From Parabacteroides massiliensis (GTDB taxonomy: Bacteria; Bacteroidota; Bacteroidia; Bacteroidales; Tannerellaceae), in NCBI RefSeq assembly GCF_900155425.1, contig NZ_LT700189.1:1171787-1235786 (forward strand): a stretch of 64,000 nt of DNA. Direction: 5' to 3'. The position numbers and the translations under genes are program-made. Positions 38,701 to 51,372 of this stretch are shown in pieces (the stretch's first letter is position 1; the number at the start of each line of letters is the position of its first letter). A model generated the notes under the pieces. That model did not search any database. It worked only from the letters and a program-made list of their open reading frames with translations, and was not told where the DNA came from.

Positions 38701-38914
38701 CGTTCAACTCCTGTTCTATAGGAGTCGCAACAGCTTGCGATACCGTCATGGCACTTGCGCCCGGATACGAGGCACTAATCTTCACAACCGGCGGAGTGAT
38801 CTGTGGATACTGGTCCACCGGCAACATCACCAACCCTATAATCCCGACAATAACAATCACCAAAGAAAGTACTGTCGAGAAAACGGGCCGATCTATAAAG
38901 AATCCCGGTTTCAT
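35786..38914 (-). CDS. RND (HAE1-type) multidrug efflux permease (second system)
   Basis: This 1042-residue proton-driven pump begins MKPGFFIDRPVFSTVLSL. TM4 contains GIVVDDAIVVVENVERL with both relay aspartates, and the TM10 lysine lies in GLAAKNAILIVEFAK. Its length and the ASRHSIGTGVFFGM segment near the end match AcrB-type pumps closely, more so than the first permease. The stop overlaps nothing downstream but the start overlaps the adaptor stop by 4 nt. Confidence 0.95.
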   Translation of the reverse strand: MKPGFFIDRPVFSTVLSLVIVIVGIIGLVMLPVDQYPQITPPVVKISASYPGASAMTVSQAVATPIEQELNGTPGMIYMQSSSSNSGGLNITVTFDVNANPDLSAVEIQNRVKLAESRLPADVVQNGITVEKQSASQLMTLSLLSDDPRFDEIYLSNFATINVLDVLRRIPGVGRVSNIGSRYYGMQIWVYPDRLANMGLTVKDLQNALKEQNSESAAGELGKQPVLDVDITLPVTARGRLSTVKEFEDIVVRANPDGSIVRIRDVARVSLEASSYSTESGLNGKNAAILAIYMLPGANALEVATNVKEAMKEISRNFPEGVEYKFPFDATEYISQSIHEVYKTLFEALFLVVLVVFLSLQNWRAALIPTIAVPISLIGTFGFMLIMGFSLNMLTLLGLILAIGIVVDDAIVVVENVERLMHEEHLTAREATHKAMRELSGALIATSMVLAAVFVPVSFLSGITGALYRQFSITIVVSVLLSTVVALTLSPAMCAIILRPNRKKKNIVFRKINIWLAKGNNKYGHLLEKAIRNPKRILAGFGMVIIFIFVLNRMIPTSFIPEEDQGFFTVELVMPEGATLERTRKVTDRAIAFIENLPAVAYVQNVTGSSTRVGTSQSRSTLTVILKPWEERKSSNMGVEDVMEQCRKEFLYYPEILAYLNRPPVIPGLGESGGLEMQLEARGDASWENLVAAADTFMLYASQTPELTGVSSALQSEIPQLYFNVDRDRAKFLGIPLTDIFSTMKAYLGSVYVNDFNMFNRIYKVYIQAEAPYRATRDNLGLFFVRAQNGSMVPLTALGTASYTTGPGTIKRFNMFTTAAISAVAAPGYSSGEAMAAMQRIAREHLPENIGLEWSGLSYQEKKAGGQTGFVLALVFLFVFLFLAAQYESWIVPIAVLLSLPVAALGAYLGIWATGLHNDIYFQIGLVTLIGLAAKNAILIVEFAKVQVDSGVEVVKAALHASRMRFRPILMTSLAFVLGMLPMVLASGPGSASRHSIGTGVFFGMLVAITVGIVLVPFFFVLIYKIKGKVRMERILRRTISK

Positions 38915-40077
38915 TCTCCTTCCTCCTTTGCCTTTAATGCTTCAATTGCTTTATCGTCACCCGCCTGCACCGGCTGTACCAGCATACCGGGGACCAACTT
39001 ATGATAGCCTTCTATTACAACTTGTTCATTTTCTCCCAATCCACGTTCTATGACAATATTGTTCCCGATTTCCGGTCCGGTCTGTACAAAACGCTTTTCT
39101 GCCACATTGTCCCGGCGGACTACATAAATGAAAGCGCCTCCTTTCTCTATGGAAATAGCTTTACGGGGAACAACAATTGCACGTTCACGGACATCCAACA
39201 AGAGTTTCACTTTTGTGAACTGCCCCGGAAGAAGTTTCTGGTTCGGGTTGGGAAGTTCAGCGCGCACACCGAATGTACCAGTCTGCGGATCGACAATCGG
39301 ATCGGCAAAATCCACTATCCCTTTAACAGGATATTCGGAATCGTCGGCTAAGGTAACCGTCACGGTCGGTTGCCAGGAACGGGACGTGTCTTGCTCTCCG
39401 AACTTAATATTACGACGTTCGGCACGCAGATAGTCCAATGCTGTCATCTTGAAGTCCACCAAAACAGTATCGCTCTTTACGACAGCCGCCAATTTGGAGT
39501 TTACACCGGGACCGACCAAGGCACCGACATCCACAAAACGCTCACTAATATATCCGGCCAACGGAGAGGTTACAGTCGTATAGCTCAATTCAAGTTGCGC
39601 CTGGTCCAGATCGGCCTTGCTCATGGCGATATCCGCTTCTGCATCGCCTAACGATGCTAATGCATTGTCCAAGTCCAATTGGCTGGCAGCATGCTGTTCG
39701 TACAGAGGCTGCAAACGTTCTACATCACGTTTGGCTTTTGCAGCTTGTGCTTCGTCCTTTTTCAGCTGTGCTTTGGCTTTCTCTACCTTTGCCCTATAAA
39801 GAGCTGAATTTATAATGAAAAGAGGTTCGTTCTGCTTTACTTCCTTTCCTTCCACAAACAACATCTTTTCCAGATAACCTTCAACGCGGGCATGTATCTC
39901 AACGAACCGGGCTGCCCGGATACGTCCGACATATTCACCAAAAATCTGTACATCCTCCTTCGCCGGTTTATCTACAATCACGAGAGGCCTCAAAGGTTCA
40001 TCCTTATGTCGACATCCAGTTGCTAACACTATCAAGGCTAAAAACACGGCCTTTTTAACCAATCTTTCTCCTTCCAT
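38911..40077 (-). CDS. RND efflux periplasmic adaptor (second system), lipoprotein
   Basis: This 388-residue adaptor has a lipoprotein signal ending in VLATGC. A lipoyl half-motif (ARVEGYLEKMLFVEGKEVKQNE), a coiled-coil hairpin rich in Ala, Lys and Glu, and the second lipoyl half (SPLAGYISERFVDVGALVG) follow, then the beta-barrel and membrane-proximal domains. ATG 40077 is used, but a TTG at 40062 preceded by AAGGAG is a credible alternative and would give a shorter, more typical signal peptide. No regulator gene is adjacent. The stretch upstream has no clean consensus promoter. Confidence 0.9.
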   Translation of the reverse strand: MEGERLVKKAVFLALIVLATGCRHKDEPLRPLVIVDKPAKEDVQIFGEYVGRIRAARFVEIHARVEGYLEKMLFVEGKEVKQNEPLFIINSALYRAKVEKAKAQLKKDEAQAAKAKRDVERLQPLYEQHAASQLDLDNALASLGDAEADIAMSKADLDQAQLELSYTTVTSPLAGYISERFVDVGALVGPGVNSKLAAVVKSDTVLVDFKMTALDYLRAERRNIKFGEQDTSRSWQPTVTVTLADDSEYPVKGIVDFADPIVDPQTGTFGVRAELPNPNQKLLPGQFTKVKLLLDVRERAIVVPRKAISIEKGGAFIYVVRRDNVAEKRFVQTGPEIGNNIVIERGLGENEQVVIEGYHKLVPGMLVQPVQAGDDKAIEALKAKEEGE

Positions 40078-40331
40078 TTTCCAAGATTTATAATTGACAT
40101 TTAAACTTGCTATATATCTATATCTAAATTAAGAAATGAAATAATCGTACCATTGTTTTTAACTGATACATTAAAAAAGATTATATCGCTTATTTTTAAT
40201 ACAATACACTTAGTATGAAATAGCTCGTTTTTCTAAAAGACAATCCATATATGTAGAATTATTCCACATTCTTTCTAAAAAATCCCCAATTATGATACCC
40301 AAGTGTTTGATTATGCATGCATGCTGGGGGG
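40078..40331. other. intergenic region between the second efflux operon and the inverted 5S fragment
   Basis: This AT-rich sequence has no recognisable gene. It should contain the efflux promoter (minus strand) and, if the rRNA operon is real as drawn, its promoter (plus strand). I see no TAnnTTTG element with a partner for either. Confidence 0.5.
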
Positions 40332-40477
40332 AATACGAAAAAAGCCAATCCAAAACTGAATCGGCTTTCATCATCGAGTGTTGTTTTTGCCTGCACTCTC
40401 ATTCTAAAACGGCGGCTATCTACTCTCCCACTTTTACGCAGTACCATCGACGTGGTTGGGCTTAACTTCTCTGTTCG
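40332..40477 (-). pseudogene. inverted 3' fragment of a 5S rRNA gene plus its terminator
   Basis: On the minus strand this 146-bp stretch matches 45546-45691 with three differences. It covers the last ~70 nt of 5S rRNA, the following spacer and the terminator hairpin. The three differences all fall in one arm of the terminator stem and keep it paired through G-U wobble. The copy therefore seems to come from a different rRNA operon rather than being an exact duplicate. Homology stops abruptly at 40477, 14 nt before the 16S gene. Confidence 0.85.
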
Positions 40478-40491
40478 AAAAAACAAATCAA

Positions 40492-42021
<1,530 letters not shown>

Positions 42022-42179
42022 CTGGAGCCTGAATCTTGTAAGAGAAGTAGGAGAAGGTATGTTGCTCTCTGGTACTACGGTTGAATATGTATAAAAATAT
42101 GATCTTTATAGCTGGAAGGGCCAGTGAAAGAGAAAAAAGAGGCTGAGATAAGAAAATCTCAGGCAACATGAAAGTTGAC

Positions 42180-42256
42180 AGTCCTATAGCTCAGTTGGTT
42201 AGAGCGCTACACTGATAATGTAGAGGTCGGCAGTTCAACTCTGCCTGGGACTACCA
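42180..42256 (+). tRNA. tRNA-Ile (GAT)
   Basis: A full cloverleaf is visible: the acceptor stem AGTCCTA pairs with TGGGACT, and the D-arm begins GCTCAGTTGGTTAGAGC. The anticodon GAT is at 42214-42216 and the T-loop is TTCAACT. CCA (42254-42256) is encoded. This is the usual first spacer tRNA between 16S and 23S. Confidence 0.96.
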
Positions 42257-42267
42257 TAAAAAAAGAC

Positions 42268-42341
42268 GGGGGATTAGCTCAGCTGGCTAGAGCATCTGCT
42301 TTGCACGCAGAGGGTCAACGGTTCGAATCCGTTATTCTCCA
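42268..42341 (+). tRNA. tRNA-Ala (TGC)
   Basis: The acceptor stem GGGGGAT pairs with ATTCTCC. The anticodon TGC is at 42302-42304 and the T-arm contains GGTTCGAATCC. CCA is not encoded. It is the second spacer tRNA of the rRNA operon. Confidence 0.96.
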
Positions 42342-42506
42342 CAAAAAGCCTCCCAAAAAGAGGCAGAAAAAGATCTTTGACGTATTGGACAACTTCAAAA
42401 AAGTTAAGTAACGAAAAATAAGAGCAAGCTGAAGATATATCAATCCGACGCGATACTCCAAATGTTAATTGAAAAATTAAAGGTTTGGAAAGAGTGTCAG
42501 TGATAA

Positions 42507-45377
<2,871 letters not shown>

Positions 45378-45504
45378 AATCATGAAAGGGTTGATATATC
45401 AGCAGGACGGCTTTAGGGTCGTAAGCTCGAAATGAGAGAAGTTACGTAAAAAAAGCTTTTTGCAGTTGTCCAGTCAAAAGTCTTGATAAAAAGAACAAAA
45501 GAGA

Positions 45505-45616
<112 letters not shown>

Positions 45617-45654
45617 TAGAATGAGAGTGCAGGCAAAAACAACACTCGATGATG

Positions 45655-45685
45655 AAAGCCGATTCAGTTTTGAGTCGGCTTTTTT
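45655..45685 (+). terminator. terminator of the rRNA operon
   Basis: AAAGCCGA (45655-45662) pairs with TCGGCTTT (45675-45682), extended by TCA/TGA, and is followed by a T-run to 45685. A variant of the same hairpin occurs inverted near 40336-40370. Confidence 0.9.
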
Positions 45686-45751
45686 CGTATTACTATACTA
45701 TAATTTGTTCGGGTGATTACGGATCAGGCTCCCCCCGATAAACTATGACGG

Positions 45752-45772
45752 CTCCCCCATTTATAGGGGGAG
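45752..45772. repeat. GC-rich hairpin between the rRNA operon and cvfB
   Basis: CTCCCCC (45752-45758) and GGGGGAG (45766-45772) form a 7-bp stem. A further CTCCCCC at 45782-45788 could pair alternatively. It may act as a terminator for the minus-strand gene. Confidence 0.5.
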
Positions 45773-45799
45773 ATTGGAGGCTCTCCCCCTAATAGATGT

Positions 45800-46651
45800 T
45801 CATTGGATATTATTGTCTTTATTGATTAATCGGATTCCTTCAGTTTCGAGATTTATTATCTTTTGTTTGTAAAGAGCTCCGATGGCCTGTTTGAAAGCTT
45901 TTTTGCTGCAGCGAAATAGAGAATAGATCAGTTCAGGTTCACTTTTGTCATGAACGGCTATATATCCACCTTGGGCTTTGAGTGAATCCAGAATTATCTT
46001 GGAAATGCCTTCGACCTTTTGATATCCTAAGGGAGTGAGACTGACATCAATTTTTTCATCTTCCCTAACTTCTTTGATGTATCCTTTTACATGTTCCCCT
46101 TTTTCTAGACGTTGAAAAACCTCGCTATGATAAACCAGTCCCCAATGAGTGTTGTTTATAATTACTTTATATCCTATTTCAGTTTCTTCAGCAACTAGCA
46201 AATCGACTTCCTGATTAAAGGAATAATCCGGTATTACATTATCCAAATATTTATCAACTCTTGCAGAGGCAACAATGCGTCCGGTAACATGATCTACATG
46301 CACATATACCAAGTACCATTTCCCTTCCCGCATGGGCATTTTTTGTTCCTTAAAAGGAACCAATAAATCCTTCATTAATCCCCATTCCAGAAAAGCTCCG
46401 GTATTATTGACAGATTTCACTTCCATAAACTGAAATTCTCCTACTTGGGCAAGTGGTTTGGCCGTCGTTGCAATCAACCTTCCTTCATTGTCGTGGTAAA
46501 TAAAAACTTCGACTTCATCTCCCGGTTTTACATTCTTGGGTACATAACGGGCAGGCAAAAGTATCTCCACTCCATCTCCCCCATCCAGATAAACTCCAAA
46601 GTCCAGATCCTTTACGATCTTTAATGTGTTATATTTCCCTATTTCAACCAT
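45800..46651 (-). CDS. S1-domain RNA-binding protein, CvfB family
   Basis: This 283-residue protein has tandem S1-like OB domains (about 1-60, 65-130 and 145-210) and a C-terminal winged-helix region (about 215-283, including ELIYSLFRCSKKAFKQAIGALYKQ). The architecture matches CvfB/YitL, first described as a virulence regulator in Gram-positive bacteria. It probably binds RNA; its targets here are unknown. The ATG at 46651 has AGGAG six bases upstream. It is divergent from the polysaccharide locus. Confidence 0.87.
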   Translation of the reverse strand: MVEIGKYNTLKIVKDLDFGVYLDGGDGVEILLPARYVPKNVKPGDEVEVFIYHDNEGRLIATTAKPLAQVGEFQFMEVKSVNNTGAFLEWGLMKDLLVPFKEQKMPMREGKWYLVYVHVDHVTGRIVASARVDKYLDNVIPDYSFNQEVDLLVAEETEIGYKVIINNTHWGLVYHSEVFQRLEKGEHVKGYIKEVREDEKIDVSLTPLGYQKVEGISKIILDSLKAQGGYIAVHDKSEPELIYSLFRCSKKAFKQAIGALYKQKIINLETEGIRLINKDNNIQ

Positions 46652-46670
46652 TCTCCTATTTATTTTAAGG

Positions 46671-46678
46671 CAAAAGTA
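46671..46678 (-). promoter_or_regulatory. -7 element for the cvfB-like gene
   Basis: On the minus strand this reads TACTTTTG (TAnnTTTG), 20-27 nt before the ATG. A -33 TTTG at the expected spacing is not seen. Confidence 0.45.
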
Positions 46679-46802
46679 CGGGAAAATAGCCTAATATCCT
46701 ATATTTTTTATTTCTCAAGCAGCAATATAACAAAATTTGCATCGTTATAGTAGTAATAGTTTTTATAAGGAGTTTTTAAAGGGATGGTTCCTTTGAAAGT
46801 TG

Positions 46803-46810
46803 TATCTTTG
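46803..46810 (+). promoter_or_regulatory. -7 element for the polysaccharide locus
   Basis: TATCTTTG matches TAnnTTTG and lies 32 nt before the likely ATG of the export gene. No -33 partner is clear, and no flanking inverted repeats that would indicate an invertible promoter are visible. Confidence 0.5.
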
Positions 46811-46842
46811 TAGTTCTAATTTTGAAATACTTATATAATAGC

Positions 46843-47652
46843 ATGAGATTGAAATATTATTTGTTTGCCATTTTCTGTGGATTGATGTGTGCATGTTCGG
46901 CACCAAAAGATGTGATTTATTTTCAGGGAATAGATGATTTGACCCCTGAGCAGTTAACAAAAATGAGTCAAACATATACTACCAAAATAACAAGTGATGA
47001 TTTATTATCAATTAATGTTACAGCATGGGATCCTGCTGCTGTAACTCCTTTTAATCCACCTGTATATGCTTATTCAGCACAAGGTGAACAGCCTCTTGTC
47101 GCCTCTCAAAGTCAATATACTTACTTAGTAGATCCCAAGGGTAATATAAATTTCCCTGTTCTAGGCGAAATTCATGTTGCGGGTTTGACTAGGCAAGATA
47201 TTGCAGCTAAGTTGGAAAATATGATATCTAAATATGTGGAAAATCCATTAGTAAATGTCCAGCTTTTGAATTTTAAGATTACCATGATGGGAGAAATCTC
47301 TCGTCCAGGATCTTTCACTATAAAAAATGATAGAATTTCTGTTTTGGATGCTATTGGTATGGCTGGAGATTTACCTTTGACGGCGAATCGGAAAAATATA
47401 TTAGTGATACGGGATAATGATGGTGTAAAAGAAACTTATCGGATGGATATAACAGATCCTGCAATATTTGCATCTCCGGGATTCTACTTGAAACAAAATG
47501 ATATTGTTTATGTAGAACCAATCAAGAATAAACAACGTGCTCGTACAAGTTCTGATCGGCAGTTTACGATGTCGTTGTTGACTTCAATAATTAGTTCTGT
47601 ATCGATTATCACAAGCATGGTAATTACAATTGTAAATCTTAATAGAAATTAG
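46843..47652 (+). CDS. polysaccharide export outer membrane lipoprotein (Wza-type)
   Basis: This 269-residue protein (start ATG 46843; a TTG at 46822 is less likely) has a lipoprotein signal ending in MCACSAP. A Poly_export domain follows (TSDDLLSINV onward, with YLVDPKGNINFPVLGEI), then a SLBB domain (KITMMGEISRPGSFTIKNDRIS). A C-terminal hydrophobic helix (SLLTSIISSVSIITSMVITI) is probably the outer-membrane-spanning segment. It forms the exit channel for the polysaccharide and is the first gene of a long plus-strand operon. No UpxY/UpxZ-type regulator precedes it in this window. Confidence 0.9.
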   Translation: MRLKYYLFAIFCGLMCACSAPKDVIYFQGIDDLTPEQLTKMSQTYTTKITSDDLLSINVTAWDPAAVTPFNPPVYAYSAQGEQPLVASQSQYTYLVDPKGNINFPVLGEIHVAGLTRQDIAAKLENMISKYVENPLVNVQLLNFKITMMGEISRPGSFTIKNDRISVLDAIGMAGDLPLTANRKNILVIRDNDGVKETYRMDITDPAIFASPGFYLKQNDIVYVEPIKNKQRARTSSDRQFTMSLLTSIISSVSIITSMVITIVNLNRN

Positions 47653-47660
47653 TATAAGAT

Positions 47661-49259
47661 ATGAATGCAATTCAACATGATAATGAGACTATTAGTCTGA
47701 AGAAAATAGTAATATATTATATTCGCCATTGGAAATTATTTGTTTATGCAGCAATTATATCTTTAATACCAGCATTGTTGTATTTAATATTTACACCTCG
47801 TACTTATGAAATTGCAGCAAAAATACAATTGATAGAGGATAAGAGCAGTTCGAGTAATGGTTTTAACGTTGGAGATGCTTCTGGATTAATGAAGTCTTTT
47901 GGTTTAGGAGGAATCGGAGGAGGAGGAATTAATTTGGATGATGAAATGGCTAAGCTTACTTCCAACTCGACATTGAAAAATGTGGTGCTAAAATTGGGCT
48001 TAAATATTTCTTATTATAAGCCGTATGCCTATAAGTATAAAATGTATGAGAACATTCCTTTGATATTGTATGTGGATTCGACTACAGAAAATGAATTAGA
48101 TTGTATAGTTACTTTTGATGTTGACATAAGGAAAGATGGTAAGATTAAAGTTAAGACAGAAGCTTTAAAAGAAAAAAAACTATTTGAATTTGAGTCTTTG
48201 CCTGCAAAAATAAAGTTAAAGGAAGGAAATTTTATTTTAGCATATAGAAATGAAGAAATCAAACCTTTGTCATTAACTTTGGATATATCACCTGCAGGTT
48301 GGGTCGCAGAAGATATATTCCGGGATTTTACGTTTGACGAATATTCCAAAAATGCGAATGTTATTGAAATTTCTTATATAGATTATGAAAGACGTAGAGG
48401 TCTTAATATGTTAAATACTTTAGTTGATGTTTATAATAGTCAGGAGGATTCGATTAAACGAACTGAAGGAATGAAATCATTGGCTTTTTTGGAAGAACGT
48501 ATTCAACATGTAATGGCTGATTTGAGTGAAACAGAAGTTTCTATAGAACGTTATAAATTGAAAAATAAAATGACAGATATTGAAGCTGATGTTCAATTCT
48601 ATGTAGAGCAATTGAAAGAGTTACAGGTTAAAATTATTGAATTAGAGGCTCAAAATCGATTAATTGAAATGCTGAATGTATATATTAAAGATCCTCAGAA
48701 TAAGTATAATCTGATACCTTCTTTGCTTTCTACAGGAGAGGGTGATAAGGCTGGTCCTATAACTACATATAATGAAGCATTATTGGAACGAGCTAAATTA
48801 TTGCAAACAACAAAAGGGCATAATCCTCTTATTGGGCAGATAAATAAGCAGGTGGACCAACTTAGGGAAAGTGTTTTTCTTGCAATAGAAAATTCTCAAA
48901 AGGCAATACAGTTTACTTTAAACGATTTAAAGGGAAAAGAAAAACTGATAATGGACAAAATGGGGATAGTTCCATCTTTGGAAAGAGAATATATTGATTA
49001 TAAACGTCAACAAGAAATTTATCAAGCTGTTTATTTAATTCTTTTACAAAAGAGAGAAGATATTGCTTTGGCTATAGGAGAGTCTAAAGATCGGGCGAGA
49101 TTTGTTGAAAAGGCATATGTAAAGCAATCTCCAATCGGCCCTAGAAAACTTTATGCAGCAATAGGAATGTTTCTTTTTACTTTGATTATTCCGGTTGCAT
49201 TTCTATTTGGTCGGGAACAATTTAGTGCATTAAGAAAAGAATATAAAGAAACGAAGTAA
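47661..49259 (+). CDS. chain-length determinant protein (Wzz type, with GNVR domain)
   Basis: This 532-residue inner membrane protein has two transmembrane helices (near residues 25-45, FVYAAIISLIPALLYLIF, and 500-520, AAIGMFLFTLIIPVAFLF). A large periplasmic coiled-coil region lies between them. The C-terminal KQSPIGPRKLY segment is the usual proline-rich turn before the last helix. There is no tyrosine kinase domain, so the kinase (if any) is encoded elsewhere. It controls polymer length and partners Wza across the periplasm. Confidence 0.88.
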   Translation: MNAIQHDNETISLKKIVIYYIRHWKLFVYAAIISLIPALLYLIFTPRTYEIAAKIQLIEDKSSSSNGFNVGDASGLMKSFGLGGIGGGGINLDDEMAKLTSNSTLKNVVLKLGLNISYYKPYAYKYKMYENIPLILYVDSTTENELDCIVTFDVDIRKDGKIKVKTEALKEKKLFEFESLPAKIKLKEGNFILAYRNEEIKPLSLTLDISPAGWVAEDIFRDFTFDEYSKNANVIEISYIDYERRRGLNMLNTLVDVYNSQEDSIKRTEGMKSLAFLEERIQHVMADLSETEVSIERYKLKNKMTDIEADVQFYVEQLKELQVKIIELEAQNRLIEMLNVYIKDPQNKYNLIPSLLSTGEGDKAGPITTYNEALLERAKLLQTTKGHNPLIGQINKQVDQLRESVFLAIENSQKAIQFTLNDLKGKEKLIMDKMGIVPSLEREYIDYKRQQEIYQAVYLILLQKREDIALAIGESKDRARFVEKAYVKQSPIGPRKLYAAIGMFLFTLIIPVAFLFGREQFSALRKEYKETK

Positions 49260-49262
49260 GAT

Positions 49263-50240
49263 ATGCAAAAAGTATTGGTTACAGGGGCTGATGGTTTTAT
49301 CGGGTCTCATTTGACTGAAATGTTATTGGAACAAGGATATAAAGTCAAAGCACTTTCATATTATAATTCTTTCAATGATTGGGGATGGTTGAATAATGTT
49401 AAGCATCCTGAATTAGAGGTGGTGACTGGTGATGTACGTGATTCTCATTTCTGTAAGTATATAACTCAGGATGTTGAGATTATTTTCCATTTGGCAGCAT
49501 TGATTGCGATTCCTTATTCTTATGTTGCGCCGGATAGTTATGTGGATACAAATATAAAAGGGACCTTGAATATTTGCCAGGCAGCAAAAGAAAACGGAGT
49601 GAAAAGAATTCTTGTAACCTCGACTTCGGAGGTGTATGGAACTGCACGTTATGTTCCGATTGATGAAAGTCATCCTAAGCAACCACAGTCGCCTTATTCT
49701 GCAACGAAAATTGGAGCGGATGCAATCGCAATGAGTTTCTATAATGCTTTTGCACTGCCAGTAGTGTTAGTGAGACCGTTCAATACATATGGCCCCCGTC
49801 AATCAGCTCGGGCTATTATACCAACCATTATAACGCAAATAGCAAATGGAAAGAAAGAGATAAAGTTAGGAGATTTGACTCCGACGCGTGATTTTAATTT
49901 CGTAAAAGATACTTGCAAAGGGTTTATTGAATTATCTAGATGTGATGCGGCGATTGGACAAGAAGTCAATATTTGTAGCAACAATGAAATTTCGATGCGT
50001 GATACTCTGAATTTAATAGCTCATCTGATGAATTCAGATGTTAAGTTCATAGAAGATCAGGCTCGTATCCGCCCTAAGAATTCTGAGGTTTTCCGCTTAT
50101 GGGGAGATAATGCAAAAATAAAATCCTTAACAGGATATGAGCCTTCTTATTCTTTGGAAGAAGGTTTAAAGGAAACGATAAATTGGTTTTTGGATAAAGA
50201 TAATTTGAAAAAATATAAAACTGATATATACAATGTATGA
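49263..50240 (+). CDS. legB: NAD-dependent 4,6-dehydratase of legionaminic acid synthesis (LegB)
   Basis: This 325-residue SDR enzyme begins VLVTGADGFIGSHLTE (GxxGxxG). The segment LSYYNSFNDWGWLNNV after the second strand is characteristic of the LegB group. The catalytic Thr/Ser and YSATK (YxxxK) are in TSTSEVYG and YSATKIGAD. It would remove water from an NDP-GlcNAc to give a 4-keto-6-deoxy sugar, the first committed step towards legionaminic acid. The stop overlaps the aminotransferase ATG. Other epimerase roles are possible for the superfamily but not favoured by the neighbours. Confidence 0.86.
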   Translation: MQKVLVTGADGFIGSHLTEMLLEQGYKVKALSYYNSFNDWGWLNNVKHPELEVVTGDVRDSHFCKYITQDVEIIFHLAALIAIPYSYVAPDSYVDTNIKGTLNICQAAKENGVKRILVTSTSEVYGTARYVPIDESHPKQPQSPYSATKIGADAIAMSFYNAFALPVVLVRPFNTYGPRQSARAIIPTIITQIANGKKEIKLGDLTPTRDFNFVKDTCKGFIELSRCDAAIGQEVNICSNNEISMRDTLNLIAHLMNSDVKFIEDQARIRPKNSEVFRLWGDNAKIKSLTGYEPSYSLEEGLKETINWFLDKDNLKKYKTDIYNV

Positions 50241-51372
50241 ACCTGTAATTGATTTTATACATGAATTATATCATTCGGATGACTTTGTACCCCTTCATGC
50301 CCCTTGTTTTATCGGCAATGAAAAGAAATATCTGAATGAGTGTATTGATACGACATTTGTTTCGAGTGTTGGTAAGTTTGTAGATCGGTTTGAGGAAATG
50401 GTTGCCGATTATACAGGGGCGGCAAAGGCTGTTGTCTGTGTAAATGGGACAAATGCTCTTCATATGGCTTTGTTATTGGCGGGGGTAGAGCGTGAAGATG
50501 AAGTAATATCTCAGGCTTTGACATTTATTGCTACTGCAAATGCAATAAGTTATATAGGCGCTCATCCTGTTTTTATAGATGTAGATCGGGAAACGATGAG
50601 CTTGTCTCCTGGCAGTTTAAGAAAATGGCTTTCTACATTTGCAGACATAAAGGATGGCACTTGCTATAATAAAGAGACAGGACGGAGAGTGAAAGCATGT
50701 GTCCCAATGCATACATTCGGGCATCCTGCTAGATTAGCGGAGCTTGTACAAATATGTGAACAGTATCATATCGAATTAATAGAGGATGCAGCTGAAAGCA
50801 TCGGTAGTTTGTATAGGGGTAGGCATACTGGTACTTGGGGTAAGATTAGTGCGCTAAGTTTTAATGGTAATAAAACGATTACGACTGGTGGAGGCGGTAT
50901 GTTGTTGTTCCAGGATGCCGAATTGGGTGCTTATGCAAAACACTTAACGACGCAAGCTAAGGTTCCTCATCGTTGGGAGTTTATGCATGATCATGTCGGT
51001 TATAATTATCGTATGCCTAATATAAATGCGGCGTTAGGTTGTGCACAGATGGAGAATCTGGATCGTTTTATAGATAATAAACGTGAAACTGCTGAAAAAT
51101 ATAAAATCTTTTTCAAAGATACACCAATTGAGTTTTTTTCCGAACCGGAAGAATGTCGTTCCAATTATTGGTTGAATGCGGTTTTATTGCCTGATAAGGT
51201 GGCACGTGATGAATTTTTGACCTATACAAATGATCATGGAGTTATGACACGACCAATTTGGGGATTGATGAATAAACAACCAATGTTTGCAGGTTGCCAG
51301 ACGGACGATCTGACGAATACGTATTGGTTTGAGGAACGTGTTGTAAATATTCCAAGTAGTGTTAGGTTATGA
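50233..51372 (+). CDS. legC: PLP-dependent sugar aminotransferase (LegC)
   Basis: This 379-residue DegT/DnrJ/EryC1-family enzyme aminates the C4 keto group. It starts FIHELYHSDDFVPLHAP and continues CFIGNEKKYLNECIDTTFVSSVG, typical of LegC. NGTNALHMAL binds the cofactor phosphate, DAAES holds the PLP-ring Asp, and SFNGNKTITTGGGG contains the Schiff-base Lys. It overlaps legB by 8 nt and the next gene by 4 nt. Confidence 0.9.
   Translation: MYEPVIDFIHELYHSDDFVPLHAPCFIGNEKKYLNECIDTTFVSSVGKFVDRFEEMVADYTGAAKAVVCVNGTNALHMALLLAGVEREDEVISQALTFIATANAISYIGAHPVFIDVDRETMSLSPGSLRKWLSTFADIKDGTCYNKETGRRVKACVPMHTFGHPARLAELVQICEQYHIELIEDAAESIGSLYRGRHTGTWGKISALSFNGNKTITTGGGGMLLFQDAELGAYAKHLTTQAKVPHRWEFMHDHVGYNYRMPNINAALGCAQMENLDRFIDNKRETAEKYKIFFKDTPIEFFSEPEECRSNYWLNAVLLPDKVARDEFLTYTNDHGVMTRPIWGLMNKQPMFAGCQTDDLTNTYWFEERVVNIPSSVRL

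Noticed and set aside
46652-46842. Possible invertible promoter before the polysaccharide locus
   Set aside because: I looked for flanking inverted repeats and an adjacent invertase or UpxY-type gene and saw none.
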